Positions 45,338 to 54,418 of a stretch of 64,000 nt of DNA are shown in pieces (within the stretch, counting starts at the first letter, position 1; each line of letters opens with the position of its first letter). The notes under the pieces are model-generated. The model was given only the letters and a program-made list of their open reading frames with translations. It searched no databases and was not told where the DNA came from. Origin of the DNA: Streptomyces sp. CG1 (lineage in GTDB: Bacteria > Actinomycetota > Actinomycetes > Streptomycetales > Streptomycetaceae); assembly GCF_041080625.1 (NCBI RefSeq), contig NZ_CP163518.1, positions 8,053,501 through 8,117,500 of the forward strand, in the 5' to 3' direction. The position numbers and the translations under genes were made by a program.

Positions 45338-46918
45338 CTAACGCGCCCCATGTACCTCCTTCTCAGGCTCCTCCGCCTGCTCCGTGGCCCACGGCCGCAA
45401 CATCGTCGCGGCCAGTACCGCCGTGCCGACGAGGACGGCCGCGGCCACCCCTGCGACCGTGGTGAAGCCCTGGTCGTAGGCGCGGCGGGCCGCTGTGGTG
45501 AGGTGCGTGGCGGTGGTGGCGGGGAGCTGCTTCAGGACGTCCTCCGCCGAGGCGAACGACTCCTGGGCGGTGCTCTGTTGTCCCGGGCTCAGCCCGGGGA
45601 CCTCGGGCAGCGAGGTGCGGTAGGTAGCCGCCAGGGCGGTGCCGAGGACGGCGACGCCGAGCCCGGCGCCGAGCTCGAAGGACGTCTCCTGGATCGCGGC
45701 GGCCTCGCCGGAGCGCTCGGGGTCGGCCGCGGCCATGATGGAGTCCGCGCCCAGCGTCATCACGACCCCCGCGCCGAGCCCGGCGGCGATGAGCGGCAGT
45801 ACGAGCCGGGTGTAGTGCGAGGTGTCCCCGGTCAGCGCCAGGGCCAACGCCGCCGCCGCGAACAGGCCGAGCGAACCGGTCAGTGCCCAGCGGTTGCCCC
45901 AGCGGGCCGAGGCCCAGGGCGCGGTCGTGGCACCCACCGCGTTCGCGGCGGCCAGCGGCATGAGGGCGAGCCCCGCCCGCACCGGCGAGAACCCGCCGAC
46001 CTGCTGGAACCACTGGGTGAGGAAGAACAGCAGCGCCACATAGCTTCCGAAGCAGCCGATCACGCAGAGCGTCGCGGTGGAGAAGCGGCGATCGGCGAAG
46101 AGCGAGAAGTCCAACAGCGGTTCCGCAAGCCGCCGTTGACGGCGTACGAAGAGGAAGAGCAGCAGCGCTCCGCCGGCCGCGGCGGCCAGGATGAGCGGGT
46201 CGACGCCCACGCGCTCTCCGGCCTGCTTCAGTGCGTACACGACCCCCGCGAGCCCGGTGATCGACAGGGCGACGCTCGCCATGTCCCAGTGGCGAGGGGA
46301 GGGGGTGCGGGATTCGGGCACCACGCGGGCGCCCACGACGAGGATGACGAGCACGATCGGCACGTTGACCAGGAAGACCGCGCCCCAGCCCCAGCGTTCG
46401 GTGATCAGGCCGCCGAGCAGCGGGCCGAGGGTCGCCCCGACGCTGTGGGCCGAGGTCCAGATGCCGATCGCGATGGCGCGTTCCCGGTCGTCGGTGAACA
46501 CGACGCGAATGATGGCCACGGTCGACGCCATGATCATCGCGGCCCCGATGCCCAAGGCGACACGGGCGGCGATCAGTTGGGGCGTGGAGTGGGAGAACGC
46601 GGCGGCCGTCGACGCGAGCCCGAACACGGCGAAGCCGCTGAGCACCATGCGTTTGCGCCCGATGCGGTCACCGAGGGTGCCGCAGGTGACGAGCAGCGAG
46701 GCGAGGGTGAGCGAGTAGATGTCGACGATCCACAGGAGTTGGACGCCGCTGGGATGCAGGTCGAGGGACATGCTCGGCACCGCCGCGTGCAGCACGGTCA
46801 GGTCGATCCCGCACAGCAGCAGGCTGGTGGAGACCACCGCTAGGACCAGCCATTTGCGCCGCCGCGCGGCGGCATCCGGTTCTGCCGGGGCCTTTGCGGG
46901 GCCTTCGCTGTTCGTCAT
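45338..46918 (-). CDS. MFS transporter, DHA2 (14-helix drug exporter) family
   Basis: The 526-residue membrane protein has 14 hydrophobic segments, the motif A loop GTLGDRIGRKRMVLSG (about 85) and motif C-like GATLGPLLGG (about 170), as in QacA/EmrB drug-proton antiporters. The ATG at 46918 is the first Met before the first helix. It is divergent from the HxlR gene with a 111-base control region, so it is likely repressed by that protein and induced by a substrate. Placed next to the flavoenzyme operon it is a good candidate for exporting the product. Confidence 0.88.
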   Translation of the reverse strand: MTNSEGPAKAPAEPDAAARRRKWLVLAVVSTSLLLCGIDLTVLHAAVPSMSLDLHPSGVQLLWIVDIYSLTLASLLVTCGTLGDRIGRKRMVLSGFAVFGLASTAAAFSHSTPQLIAARVALGIGAAMIMASTVAIIRVVFTDDRERAIAIGIWTSAHSVGATLGPLLGGLITERWGWGAVFLVNVPIVLVILVVGARVVPESRTPSPRHWDMASVALSITGLAGVVYALKQAGERVGVDPLILAAAAGGALLLFLFVRRQRRLAEPLLDFSLFADRRFSTATLCVIGCFGSYVALLFFLTQWFQQVGGFSPVRAGLALMPLAAANAVGATTAPWASARWGNRWALTGSLGLFAAAALALALTGDTSHYTRLVLPLIAAGLGAGVVMTLGADSIMAAADPERSGEAAAIQETSFELGAGLGVAVLGTALAATYRTSLPEVPGLSPGQQSTAQESFASAEDVLKQLPATTATHLTTAARRAYDQGFTTVAGVAAAVLVGTAVLAATMLRPWATEQAEEPEKEVHGAR

Positions 46919-46978
46919 GCTCGCACTATCGTGGGATACAAATGGATGGCACAAGTACGGTCTTGAATGTGACGTAGT

Positions 46979-47012
46979 ATCAAGATGTATACCGAGCATC
47001 AAGGTGTATACC
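46979..47012. promoter_or_regulatory. Direct repeat ATCAAG(A/G)TGTATACC, likely HxlR operator
   Basis: Two copies, ATCAAGATGTATACC at 46979-46993 and ATCAAGGTGTATACC at 46998-47012, are spaced 19 bases apart, nearly two helical turns, just before the HxlR start and in the region shared with the exporter. Each contains the palindromic GTATAC. This suits an autoregulated HxlR repressor. Confidence 0.55.
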
Positions 47013-47029
47013 GTGGTGGAGGTGAAGAC

Positions 47030-47449
47030 GTGCGCGACGGTTCGGAACGTGCGGAAGGTACGCCGGAATACTGCGCGATCGAGAGCGCCATGGAAGTTCT
47101 GGGCGGCCGATGGAAACTCGCCATTCTCAAGGAACTCCTGGCCGGGACAAGGCGGTTCAACGAGCTCAAGCGTGCTCTGCCCCGGATCACGCAGCGCATG
47201 CTGACCCGCCAGTTGCGTGAAATGGAGACCGACGGCCTGGTGATAAGGACCGTATACCGAGAGGTGCCGCCGAAGGTCGAGTATTCGCTGACCGAGATCG
47301 GGCGAAGCCTCGACGGCATCGCGGAACAACTCGACACCTGGGGGCGCTGGTACCGTGCGAGGTGTGCCGTTGAACCGGGCGCGGACTCCGAATTCCCGGC
47401 GGCCGGTTCGCGCGATGTGGATACGGAGCTGCCCGTCGTCCGCACCTAG
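47030..47449 (+). CDS. HxlR family transcriptional regulator
   Basis: The 139-residue winged-helix protein has EYCAIESAMEVLGGRWKLAILKELLAG and FNELKRALPRITQRMLTRQLREMETDGLVIR, the HxlR hallmarks, including the N-terminal cysteine used for redox or aldehyde sensing in some members. The GTG at 47030 with GGAGG upstream is preferred over the ATG at 46985, which lies inside the operator repeats. The last codons and the TAG stop overlap IS-end-like sequence (CTAG at 47446-47449), so the natural C-terminus may have been replaced. Confidence 0.88.
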   Translation: MRDGSERAEGTPEYCAIESAMEVLGGRWKLAILKELLAGTRRFNELKRALPRITQRMLTRQLREMETDGLVIRTVYREVPPKVEYSLTEIGRSLDGIAEQLDTWGRWYRARCAVEPGADSEFPAAGSRDVDTELPVVRT

Positions 47450-47469
47450 TACTCCAACTGTAGTACTAG
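47446..47469. repeat. Fused IS-end footprint beside the IS701 element
   Basis: CTAG, then TACTCCAACTG followed by TAGTA, then CTAG again. The intervening 16 bases look like the two outermost ends of an IS701-type element joined, flanked by the same CTAG target duplication as the intact element. This could be the trace of an earlier insertion and excision, and it supplies the stop codon of the HxlR gene. Confidence 0.45.
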
Positions 47470-48999
47470 TACTCCAGTTGCAGTTCGCTATTCCTGCTGG
47501 TCAGCGACGTGTTCGTGAGTGTACTTGGCTGATGTGCCGTCAGGTGGCGGGAGTTCGTGACTTCGGGTGCGGCGGCGGTAGTGACAGCGGCGCGCGGTGG
47601 CCTGGTGACGGCGGCGCCAGCGAGACCAGTTCAGTGCGTGGCGTGTGCGCCGGATGTGTGTCAGCGTGGGGCGGCCAGTTGCCAGGAGTCGCCGGATTTC
47701 CGCCACCGTGAGCGGGGCGAGATCGCCGGAACCGATTCTGCGGCCCCCCTTTCCGCTTCCGCCCCCGCGGTGGCGGCCATGGCGGCGAGGAAGGCATGGG
47801 CGAGCATGGCCAGGGTGATGTGCCGGTACCAGCCCGGATACCGGCGGACTTCGTACTGATCCAGGCCGCACTCGTTCTTCGCGGCCTGGAAAGCCTCCTC
47901 GATCGCCCAGCGCGTCCCGGCGATCCGTACCAGCTCGGCGATGCCGGTGCCTGCCGGTGCATAGGCGAGGTAGTAGGCGATCTCGTCCGGGCGGGCCAGG
48001 CTGCGGCGGGCCAGCACCCACCGGTCGTGGGCGGGCGCATCGCCGTCGAAGTCGTCGATCGCGGGTAGCCTCGCTGCCGCCCAGTCGTAGACGCGCGGCC
48101 CTTTCGCGCCGGCTCCGCAGGAGTGGCGTTCCCAGGCATCCTCGGGTGCCTGGGTGATGGCGAAGTCGATGCGGCCGATGGCGTGCACGTGCTGGGACTT
48201 CGGCACGGCCAGGACGTAGCCGACGCCGGCCTCCTCCAGCATGCGGCGCAGCCGCCACTCCTGGCCGTAGGCCGAGTCGGCGGTCACCCAGGCGATCGGC
48301 AGCGGCGAGGCCAGGGCCCGCATGATGACGGCCTTCGCGAGATCGCCCTTGGTGGTGAACTCACGCTCGTCGGGAATCTTCGCCTCTGCGCAGCGGTCCG
48401 GATCGGAGGTCCAGGACTTCGGCAGATACAGCTCCCGGTCCACCAGTGCGCGGCCCCTGCAGGAGGCGTAGGCGGCGAACACGCCGATCTGGCAGTTCTC
48501 CGTGCGGCCCGCAGTGCCGGAGTACTGCCGCTGCACCCCGGCTGAGACGGTGCCCTTCTTGATGAACCCGGTGTCGTCGATGATCAGCACCCCGGTCGTG
48601 TCCCCGAGTTTCTCGGCAACGTATTCCTGCAGGTCATCGCGGACCTCGTCGGGGTTCCAACAAGCCCGGCTCAGCAGATGCTGCAACCCTGCGGGGGTGT
48701 GGTGACCGGCATGCTCGGCCAGCTGCCAGCTGTTCTTCCGGCCCACCGGTCCGAGCAGGCCGTGCACATAGGCCCGCATACGCCGCCGAAGATCCACCCG
48801 CCCGAAGCGGTGACCGATCCGCACCAGCAGCTCTTCCAGTTCCGCCGACCAGACATCGGGCCGCACATCATCTTGCACGACAAAAACAACGGCCCGCCGC
48901 ACCCGAAGTCACGAACTCCCGCCACCTGACGGCACATCAGCCAAGTACACTCACGAACACGTCCCTGACCAGCAGGAATAGCGAACTGCAACTGGAGTA
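47470..48999 (-). mobile_element. IS701-family insertion sequence, complete
   Basis: A 1530-bp element bounded by inverted repeats that begin TACTCCAGTTGCAGTTCGCT and extend for about 105-110 bases with only one or two differences (such as AGCGACG against AGGGACG). It is flanked by direct CTAG repeats at 47466-47469 and 49000-49003, the 4-bp target duplication expected for the IS701 group. It holds one transposase gene, which appears intact, so the element may be active and recent. Confidence 0.9.
47661..48902 (-). CDS. IS701-family transposase
   Basis: The 413-residue transposase has DTTGVLIIDDTGFIKKG (about 101-117, first catalytic Asp), WVTADSAYGQ (about 203, second Asp) and RWAIEEAFQAAKNECGLDQYEVRRYPGWYRH (about 330-360, Glu region), as in IS701 DDE transposases. 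It is uninterrupted. The start at 48902 is a GTG; later in-frame GTG codons could serve instead. Confidence 0.9.
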   Translation of the reverse strand: MRRAVVFVVQDDVRPDVWSAELEELLVRIGHRFGRVDLRRRMRAYVHGLLGPVGRKNSWQLAEHAGHHTPAGLQHLLSRACWNPDEVRDDLQEYVAEKLGDTTGVLIIDDTGFIKKGTVSAGVQRQYSGTAGRTENCQIGVFAAYASCRGRALVDRELYLPKSWTSDPDRCAEAKIPDEREFTTKGDLAKAVIMRALASPLPIAWVTADSAYGQEWRLRRMLEEAGVGYVLAVPKSQHVHAIGRIDFAITQAPEDAWERHSCGAGAKGPRVYDWAAARLPAIDDFDGDAPAHDRWVLARRSLARPDEIAYYLAYAPAGTGIAELVRIAGTRWAIEEAFQAAKNECGLDQYEVRRYPGWYRHITLAMLAHAFLAAMAATAGAEAERGAAESVPAISPRSRWRKSGDSWQLAAPR

Positions 49000-49148
49000 C
49001 TAGGCCTCGCGCTTGGCGAGTGCGGGTGTCCAGCGCTTGATCAAGTGCGTGAGTAGTGCCGCTGACCTGCGACGATGGGACTTCCCTAGGGTCCTGTTCG
49101 TCGCAGGGAAAGCTGCACTCCTCAGGTGAAGATGGGACGTGCCGAGGG

Positions 49149-50489
49149 TCAGGCGGAAGGGCGGGACGAGCGGCGGCGCGTCACGTAGAAGACCGCACTG
49201 CCCGCCGCGAGGAGTGCGCCGGCGATGCCGACGATGCCGAGCGTGTTACCCGCACCGGAGGCCGCGAGGGCGGAGCCGGACGGGCTCGCGCCGGCCGAGG
49301 GGGTCCCGGCCGATCCGGTGCCGCCGCCGGTGCCACCGGCTGTCGGGGTGCTGGACGGGCCGGGAGTGGGCTGGCCGGTGGGGCCCTGGTAGGACTCGTC
49401 GGTGAACAGCAGGCCCTTGGGGTTCTTCAGCTGGGCGAAGGTGCTGACCTGACCGGTCTTCAGGTTCAGGGAGCCGAGTACGCCCTTGAGGGTGTCCGAG
49501 TCGTTCGGCACCGACACGAAGCTCTGGCCCTTCTTGAAGGGACCGGTGACGGCGAGGATCTGGTTGGCCTTGCCGTCCACCACGTAGAGCGTGCCGGTGG
49601 TGCGGGTGGCGAACGCGGAGTCGTCGACCTGGGTGTTGAGGTTCAGCACGGTCGGGGCCTTCGCGGCGCCCAGGAAGACCAGCTGCTTGTCGCCCTGGCT
49701 GTCCAGCAGTACCTCACCGCCGACGCCGGGGACGGCGGCCGGGATGTGCTCGCTGGAGTCCGGGTCGGAGAGGTTCAGCTTGGCCGGCTTTCCGGTGACG
49801 CGGTCCACCGCGGTCGCGTTGTCCTTAAGCACCGGGGTCAGCGCGGCGGCGCCCTGCGTGCCCGCGGCGCCGCCGGTGAACTTCACCGTGTACAGGGCTG
49901 TCTGGCTGTAGGTCTTGCCGTCGGCGTCGGCCTGCGGGGCGGAGGCGGTGGCGTAGAGCAGCCCGCCTGCGTAGACGATGCTGTCCGTGCCGCCGCCATG
50001 GGTCAGGCCGGTGAAGGCGTAGTGGCGTACCTGTTCCGAGGCGGGGCGGCTGGGGCTGATGGTGAAGGCGCTGGAGTTGGCGTCCTCGTTGACGGTGGCG
50101 ACCACGCGGTCGCCGGCGGGGTCGGCGCCAAGGCCGTCCACCTTGCCCGTCAGGGACCAGGAGGCGATCTTCTGCCCGGACAGGGCGTACTCGAAGACCG
50201 TGCTCTTGGTCGCGCCGCTCGGCGAGGGCTTGCCGTCCGAGCCGACACCGTTCTGGTAGGCGGCGAAGAGGTGGTCGCCGAGGCGGGCGATGTCGTCCGG
50301 GCCGGTCTGGCCGGTGGGGGCGGCCGCGAACAGGTGGGCGCTGTAGCCGGAGGGGACTCCGGGCAGTGGCGCGGCCGCGGCTGCACCCGCGAGGGGCAAC
50401 TGGGAGGCGACTGCGGTGGCGCACAGGACAGCGAGGGCGGCGTTGCGACTGGGTGTGCGGCGGCGCGTGGGCGCGTGGGCAGGGGGCAT
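49149..50489 (-). CDS. Secreted, membrane-anchored beta-propeller-like protein
   Basis: The 446-residue protein has a Sec signal (AALAVLCATAVASQLPLAGAAAAA), a long repeat-like domain (SGYSAHLFAAAPTGQTGPDDIARLG, DGLGADPAGDRVVATVNED and VLLDSQGDKQLVF) suggestive of a beta-propeller, a Pro/Thr/Ser/Gly-rich stalk (about 365-410) and a C-terminal hydrophobic segment followed by RRRSSRPSA. The end resembles a cell-wall or membrane anchor, but no LPXTG or LAXTG box is seen. The function is unknown. It lies inside the island, leftward. Confidence 0.7.
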   Translation of the reverse strand: MPPAHAPTRRRTPSRNAALAVLCATAVASQLPLAGAAAAAPLPGVPSGYSAHLFAAAPTGQTGPDDIARLGDHLFAAYQNGVGSDGKPSPSGATKSTVFEYALSGQKIASWSLTGKVDGLGADPAGDRVVATVNEDANSSAFTISPSRPASEQVRHYAFTGLTHGGGTDSIVYAGGLLYATASAPQADADGKTYSQTALYTVKFTGGAAGTQGAAALTPVLKDNATAVDRVTGKPAKLNLSDPDSSEHIPAAVPGVGGEVLLDSQGDKQLVFLGAAKAPTVLNLNTQVDDSAFATRTTGTLYVVDGKANQILAVTGPFKKGQSFVSVPNDSDTLKGVLGSLNLKTGQVSTFAQLKNPKGLLFTDESYQGPTGQPTPGPSSTPTAGGTGGGTGSAGTPSAGASPSGSALAASGAGNTLGIVGIAGALLAAGSAVFYVTRRRSSRPSA

Positions 50490-50732
50490 CTGTGTTCCTC
50501 AAATTTCGCAGGACGGGCGGACGGAGCCTCCAGTGGCCGAATGTGGGAAAAATGAACAAGCACCGAATATGTGCGTGCGATCATGTGAGCCTTTGTGTGC
50601 GTTTTCTCTCAAGTGGTCACCTCGTCACGTGTGCCGGGGGCCGCTTTCTCGGCCAACTTCCCTACCTGCTCGTGGACTTCGGCCCGCCCGGCGGGTCGCC
50701 ACCAGCGCCCGGAGGTGGCTGCAGCCAGGGGG

Positions 50733-50891
50733 TCGACCAGCATGGGCATTGCCGTCGCCACCGACCTGCCGCCCGGCACACTGGCCGAACTGCTCCTCCA
50801 CTGCGACGCCGCTCTGCGCCAGGCCAAGCGGAGCGGCGTGGGTGTCCGCCTCATGCTCGCGCCCGATCACCACCTACCACGTGCAGCGTAA
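50733..50891 (+). pseudogene. GGDEF-domain C-terminal remnant
   Basis: The frame encodes STSMGIAVATDLPPGTLAEL then LLHCDAALRQAKRSGVGVRL, the last helix-strand section of a GGDEF (diguanylate cyclase) domain, where the sequence usually reads SxGxA...LLxxADxALYxAK. The GGDEF motif itself and everything upstream are absent. It ends next to the transposase fragment, so a host gene was probably destroyed here. Confidence 0.6.
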
Positions 50892-51583
50892 CGGGAGTTG
50901 GCCCTCTCTCCGCTCGGCGTGGAGCACGTCCACGCGGTCCTCTCCACCCAGGAGGCGGTCGGGTGCGCGGTGGCACCCAGGACCCGGATCCGGCGGGTCG
51001 CGTGCTCGATCACCGCGAACACGTGCAGCCGCGCCCCGGTCAGGGTGACCATCTCGAAGAAGCCGCACACCACAAGGGCGTCGGCCTGGGAACGCAGGAA
51101 ACCTGCCCACGTGCTGGAACTCCGTTCGGACGCGGGATCGATCCCGGCCCCCTTCAGGATCTGCCATACCTGGCAAGCAGCCACCCCCACGCCCAGGAGG
51201 AGCAGGTAGCCCCAACCGGGATTCTCCCGGGCCAGACGCAGCACCAGGACACGGACGGAGCGCACGGTGCGGGGCCGGCCCGGGCGGCCCGGCCGGGAAC
51301 GGGCCGCGTGCCGACGCGCGAGCAGGTCGCAGTGCCACCGCAGCACCGTATCGGGGTGCACCAGCAGCCGCACCTGGCGCAGCACGCCACGCGGGAGACG
51401 GTGCAGCAGCGCGGCCAGGAACGCCCGGTCGCCCGGGGCGAACCGTGCCCTCTCCTTGCCGAGTTGGCGTTCCAGCACCATGAGCTGATGGCGCAGGGCG
51501 AGGATCTCGATGTCCTTGCCGTGGTCGCTCATAGGCAGCACGCGCAGCATCGCGAACGCGTTCGTCACAGCGAGATACGTCAA
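50867..51583 (-). pseudogene. Integrase-core transposase, decayed copy at the right end of the island
   Basis: The frame reads TYLAVTNAFAMLRVLPMSDH, DIEILALRHQLMVLERQLGK, RVLVLRLARENPGWGY and WAGFLRSQADALVVC, parallel to the element at 34729-35797. It has lost the RRIHGE segment after GWGY and everything after AHPTASW, so the later catalytic residues are missing. Its start codon abuts the resumed acetylesterase sequence at 51584. Two related copies at the two ends of the island could have served as sites for recombination. Confidence 0.75.
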
Positions 51584-51584
51584 C

Positions 51585-51990
51585 CGACGAGGCCACGTAC
51601 CGGGCCAACCTGGAGACCCTCGTCGCGGGCATCCGGGACAGGGGCGGCGAACCGGTGCTCGTCACCCCGATCGTCCGCCGCTGGTTCACCACCGACGGCC
51701 CCCTGAACAACGGCACGGCCCTGCTGGTCAACGGTCTCGGCGTCGACCTCCCGGCCGTCGTCCGCTCCGTCGCGGCCACCGGACACGCCCCCCTGATCGA
51801 CCTCACGGCGCAGACCAAGGCGCTGGTGGAGTCCCTCGGGCCGGAGGGCTCCAAAGCGATCTACCTCTACGACGAGAAGCGCGACAGCACGCACACCTCC
51901 GTGCACGGCGCCACCGTCTACGCGGGCCTGGTCCGCGACACACTTCTCGCCCTGCATCTGGTGCCCGAGGACGCCGTGCGGGTGGGATGA
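51585..51990 (+). pseudogene. Rhamnogalacturonan acetylesterase, C-terminal part
   Basis: The frame begins in mid-gene with TDEATYRANLETLVAGIRDR, followed by GGEPVLVTPIVRRWF and ends with DSTHTSVHGATVYAGLV, which holds the catalytic Asp and His of SGNH hydrolases. It continues exactly where the part ending at about 33945 breaks off. Its TGA overlaps the ATG of the DUF2264 gene (ATGA), so the two were translated as a coupled pair in the original operon. No start codon with a ribosome site precedes it, although an internal ATG/CTG could yield a fragment. Confidence 0.85.
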
Positions 51991-53840
51991 ATCCCTGGGG
52001 CGCCCCGACCGGAACCGGGGCGTCCCAGGCCCCGCCAGGAAGGACAGCCACCGCCGTGCTCGAACTGCCCGCCGACGAACGCGCGTTGAGCCCGTACACC
52101 GGATACACCCGCGCCCACTGGGAGGCCGCTGCCGACGCGCTGCTGGCCGCCGTCGAGCCCTACGCCACCCCCGACCGCGCCCTCTACCACCTCCCCGGCG
52201 ACCATGTGAGCCGGTCCGGCCACCTCTCCGACGGCCTGGAGGGGTACGCCCGTACGCTGCTGCTGGCCGCATTCCGCCGCGACGAGACCGCGCTCGGCCG
52301 CTACGCCGACGGCCTTGCGACCGGCCCCGGCGGGGTCTGGCCGCGCATCGAGCACCGCAGCCAGCCGCTCGTCGAGGCCGCTTCCGTGGCCCTCGCCCTG
52401 CGGCTGACCAGGCCGCTGCTGTGGGACCGGCTGGAGGACTCCGTACGGCAGCGCACCGCCGGCTGGCTGGCGGACGCGCTCATCGCCGAACCCTGGCCGT
52501 GCAACTGGGAGTTGTTCCCCGTGACCGTCGGCGGCTTCCTGGCGGAGATCGGTCACCGGCCGGAAGCGGCGCGCAAGGCGATCGACCGCGGTCTGGAACG
52601 AATCGAGGGCTGGTACCTCGGTGACGGCTGGTACACCGACGGCGACGGCCGGAAGTTCGACTACTACAACGGCTGGGCGATGCACCTGTATACCGTCGTC
52701 CACGCATGGTTGGCGGACGACAGTGAACTGCTTTCTGTATACGGTCGACGGTTGTCGCGCCACCTCGTCGACTACGCCCGCCTCTTCGGCAGCGACGGCG
52801 CCCCCCTCCACCAGGGCCGCTCCCTGACCTACCGCTTCGCGACGACCGCCCCGCTCTGGCTCGGCGCGCTGATCGGCCAGACCCCTCTCGCCCCGGGTGA
52901 GACGCGGCGCCTGGCCTCCGGCGCGCTGCGGTACTTCCTCGAAGGCGGCGCGGTCGACGAGCGCGGTCTGCTTCCGCTCGGCTGGCTCGGCCCCGACACA
53001 TCGCTCGTGCAGAACTACTCGGGTCCGGCCTCCCCGTACTGGGCCGGCAAGGGGTTCCTCGGTCTGCTGCTGCCTCCGGAGCACGAGGTGTGGACGGCGA
53101 CCGAGGAACCGGGACCGGCCGACCGCGCCGACGAGGTGCGGCCCGTTGCCGTCCCCAACTGGCTGCTGCACTCCACACGTTCGGACGGCTTGGTCCGGCT
53201 GCACAACCACGGCAGCGAGGACGTCCGCTACGACCCCTACTACACCCGGCTCGCCTACTCGACCGCGACCACGCCCGACCCGGTGTCGTACGACAACAGT
53301 GTGATCGTCGGCGGCGATCCGAGCCGGACGGGGATCGAGCCGCTCGGCACGGGCGCGGGGTGGATCGCCTCCCGGCACACCGTGCGCGAGGGGGTCACCG
53401 TCACCAGCCTCGTGCTCGCCGAGGGCGCGGTGGAGGTGCGGGCCCATCTGGTCGCCGGGGCCGCGCCGGGGACGCCGGTGCGGATCACGGGATGGGCGGC
53501 ACCGGACGGCGCCCTGCGTGCCGAACTGCTCCCGGTGTCGGGCCTGTCGGAGGACCTGGAGGACCCGGAGGACCTGGAAGGCCTGGAACGCATGGGAGGC
53601 CTGACCGGGGAGACCGGGGTGGGCGAGGCCACGCTGTTCGTGGCGCTCGCCCGGCTGACCGGCGAGCCGGATCCCCGGCCGCTCGCGGACCTGGTGTCCG
53701 TGCGAGTGACGGAGGACGACACCGATCACGGGGATCGCCAGGTGAACGTCCGCTGGGCGTCCGGCGCGGAGGGCGTCTTCCGGTTCACGGTGTCAGACGG
53801 GCGATCCGCAGGCTCGTCGTGGACGGTGACGCGCCGGTGA
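51987..53840 (+). CDS. DUF2264 protein (GH154-type glycoside hydrolase-like)
   Basis: The 617-residue protein matches DUF2264: YTRAHWEAAADALLAAVEPYA (about 38), NWELFPVTVGGFLAEIG (about 172), a DGWYTDGDGRKFDYYNGWAMHLY core (about 213-235) and SYWAGKGFLGLLLP-like segment (about 350). It has an (alpha/alpha)6-barrel-like first half and a beta-rich second half. Relatives are classed with GH154 and act on glucuronic-acid-bearing glycans; the RG-I context fits. No signal peptide is seen, so it acts inside the cell on imported fragments. Its start overlaps the stop of the broken acetylesterase gene, so its expression may now be changed. Confidence 0.75.
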   Translation: MNPWGAPTGTGASQAPPGRTATAVLELPADERALSPYTGYTRAHWEAAADALLAAVEPYATPDRALYHLPGDHVSRSGHLSDGLEGYARTLLLAAFRRDETALGRYADGLATGPGGVWPRIEHRSQPLVEAASVALALRLTRPLLWDRLEDSVRQRTAGWLADALIAEPWPCNWELFPVTVGGFLAEIGHRPEAARKAIDRGLERIEGWYLGDGWYTDGDGRKFDYYNGWAMHLYTVVHAWLADDSELLSVYGRRLSRHLVDYARLFGSDGAPLHQGRSLTYRFATTAPLWLGALIGQTPLAPGETRRLASGALRYFLEGGAVDERGLLPLGWLGPDTSLVQNYSGPASPYWAGKGFLGLLLPPEHEVWTATEEPGPADRADEVRPVAVPNWLLHSTRSDGLVRLHNHGSEDVRYDPYYTRLAYSTATTPDPVSYDNSVIVGGDPSRTGIEPLGTGAGWIASRHTVREGVTVTSLVLAEGAVEVRAHLVAGAAPGTPVRITGWAAPDGALRAELLPVSGLSEDLEDPEDLEGLERMGGLTGETGVGEATLFVALARLTGEPDPRPLADLVSVRVTEDDTDHGDRQVNVRWASGAEGVFRFTVSDGRSAGSSWTVTRR

Positions 53841-54318
53841 GCGGGGTGGCGTAGGACGGGGTGACGGGCGCGTAGGCCCAGGTGAGCGTGCCGTTCTCGA
53901 GGCCCGCGAGGTCGCCGGTGATCCGCGCGTTCACCACCTTGCCGGGGCTCGCGAACTTCCCGTTCCAGTCCACGGGCCGCAGATGTGTGCCCGTGAAGGT
54001 GCCGGTGCAGGTGCCGGCGGCGCACTTGGCGTTCCTCAGCGACTCCCAGGACAGCGGCAGCCGGTCCTTGCCGTACGGGGCGGTGGCGGTGCGGTTCCAA
54101 TCCCGGGCGTTGTTGTAACCGGCCGCGACGTACGGGAACTTGGCAGGCAGGGAGACGGCCGTCGTAGTGACGGTCAGGTCCGCAGCGGTGGGCGTGGCGG
54201 CGCCGGCCGTGGCGTACCACGCGCCCGCGAGCAGTCCGGCGGCGGCGAGAGCACCGATCGCCGGCTCGCGGGCCGCGTGGCCGCGGCGGTGACCTGAGGT
54301 GCGCCGTGCGTGAGTCAT
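53785..54318 (-). CDS. Small secreted protein of unknown function
   Basis: The 177-residue protein has a basic start (MTHARRTSGHRRGH), a hydrophobic span (about 20-40, ending AGA) that would export it, and then a domain with two cysteines (KCAAGTC) and Trp/Tyr-rich strands (YVAAGYNNARDWNRT, TWAYAPVTPSYAT). I do not recognise a family. Its 3' end overlaps the convergent DUF2264 gene by 56 bases. Confidence 0.6.
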   Translation of the reverse strand: MTHARRTSGHRRGHAAREPAIGALAAAGLLAGAWYATAGAATPTAADLTVTTTAVSLPAKFPYVAAGYNNARDWNRTATAPYGKDRLPLSWESLRNAKCAAGTCTGTFTGTHLRPVDWNGKFASPGKVVNARITGDLAGLENGTLTWAYAPVTPSYATPLTGASPSTTSLRIARLTP

Positions 54319-54418
54319 GCCCCGGGGTTGCCGCAGGTGTGCGAAAGGTTGCCGGTGTCCTGGTGGTGGGGCCCATCGTTCGGCGGCCGCCGAAGCATTC
54401 CGTGCCTAGCGTGGCCGT

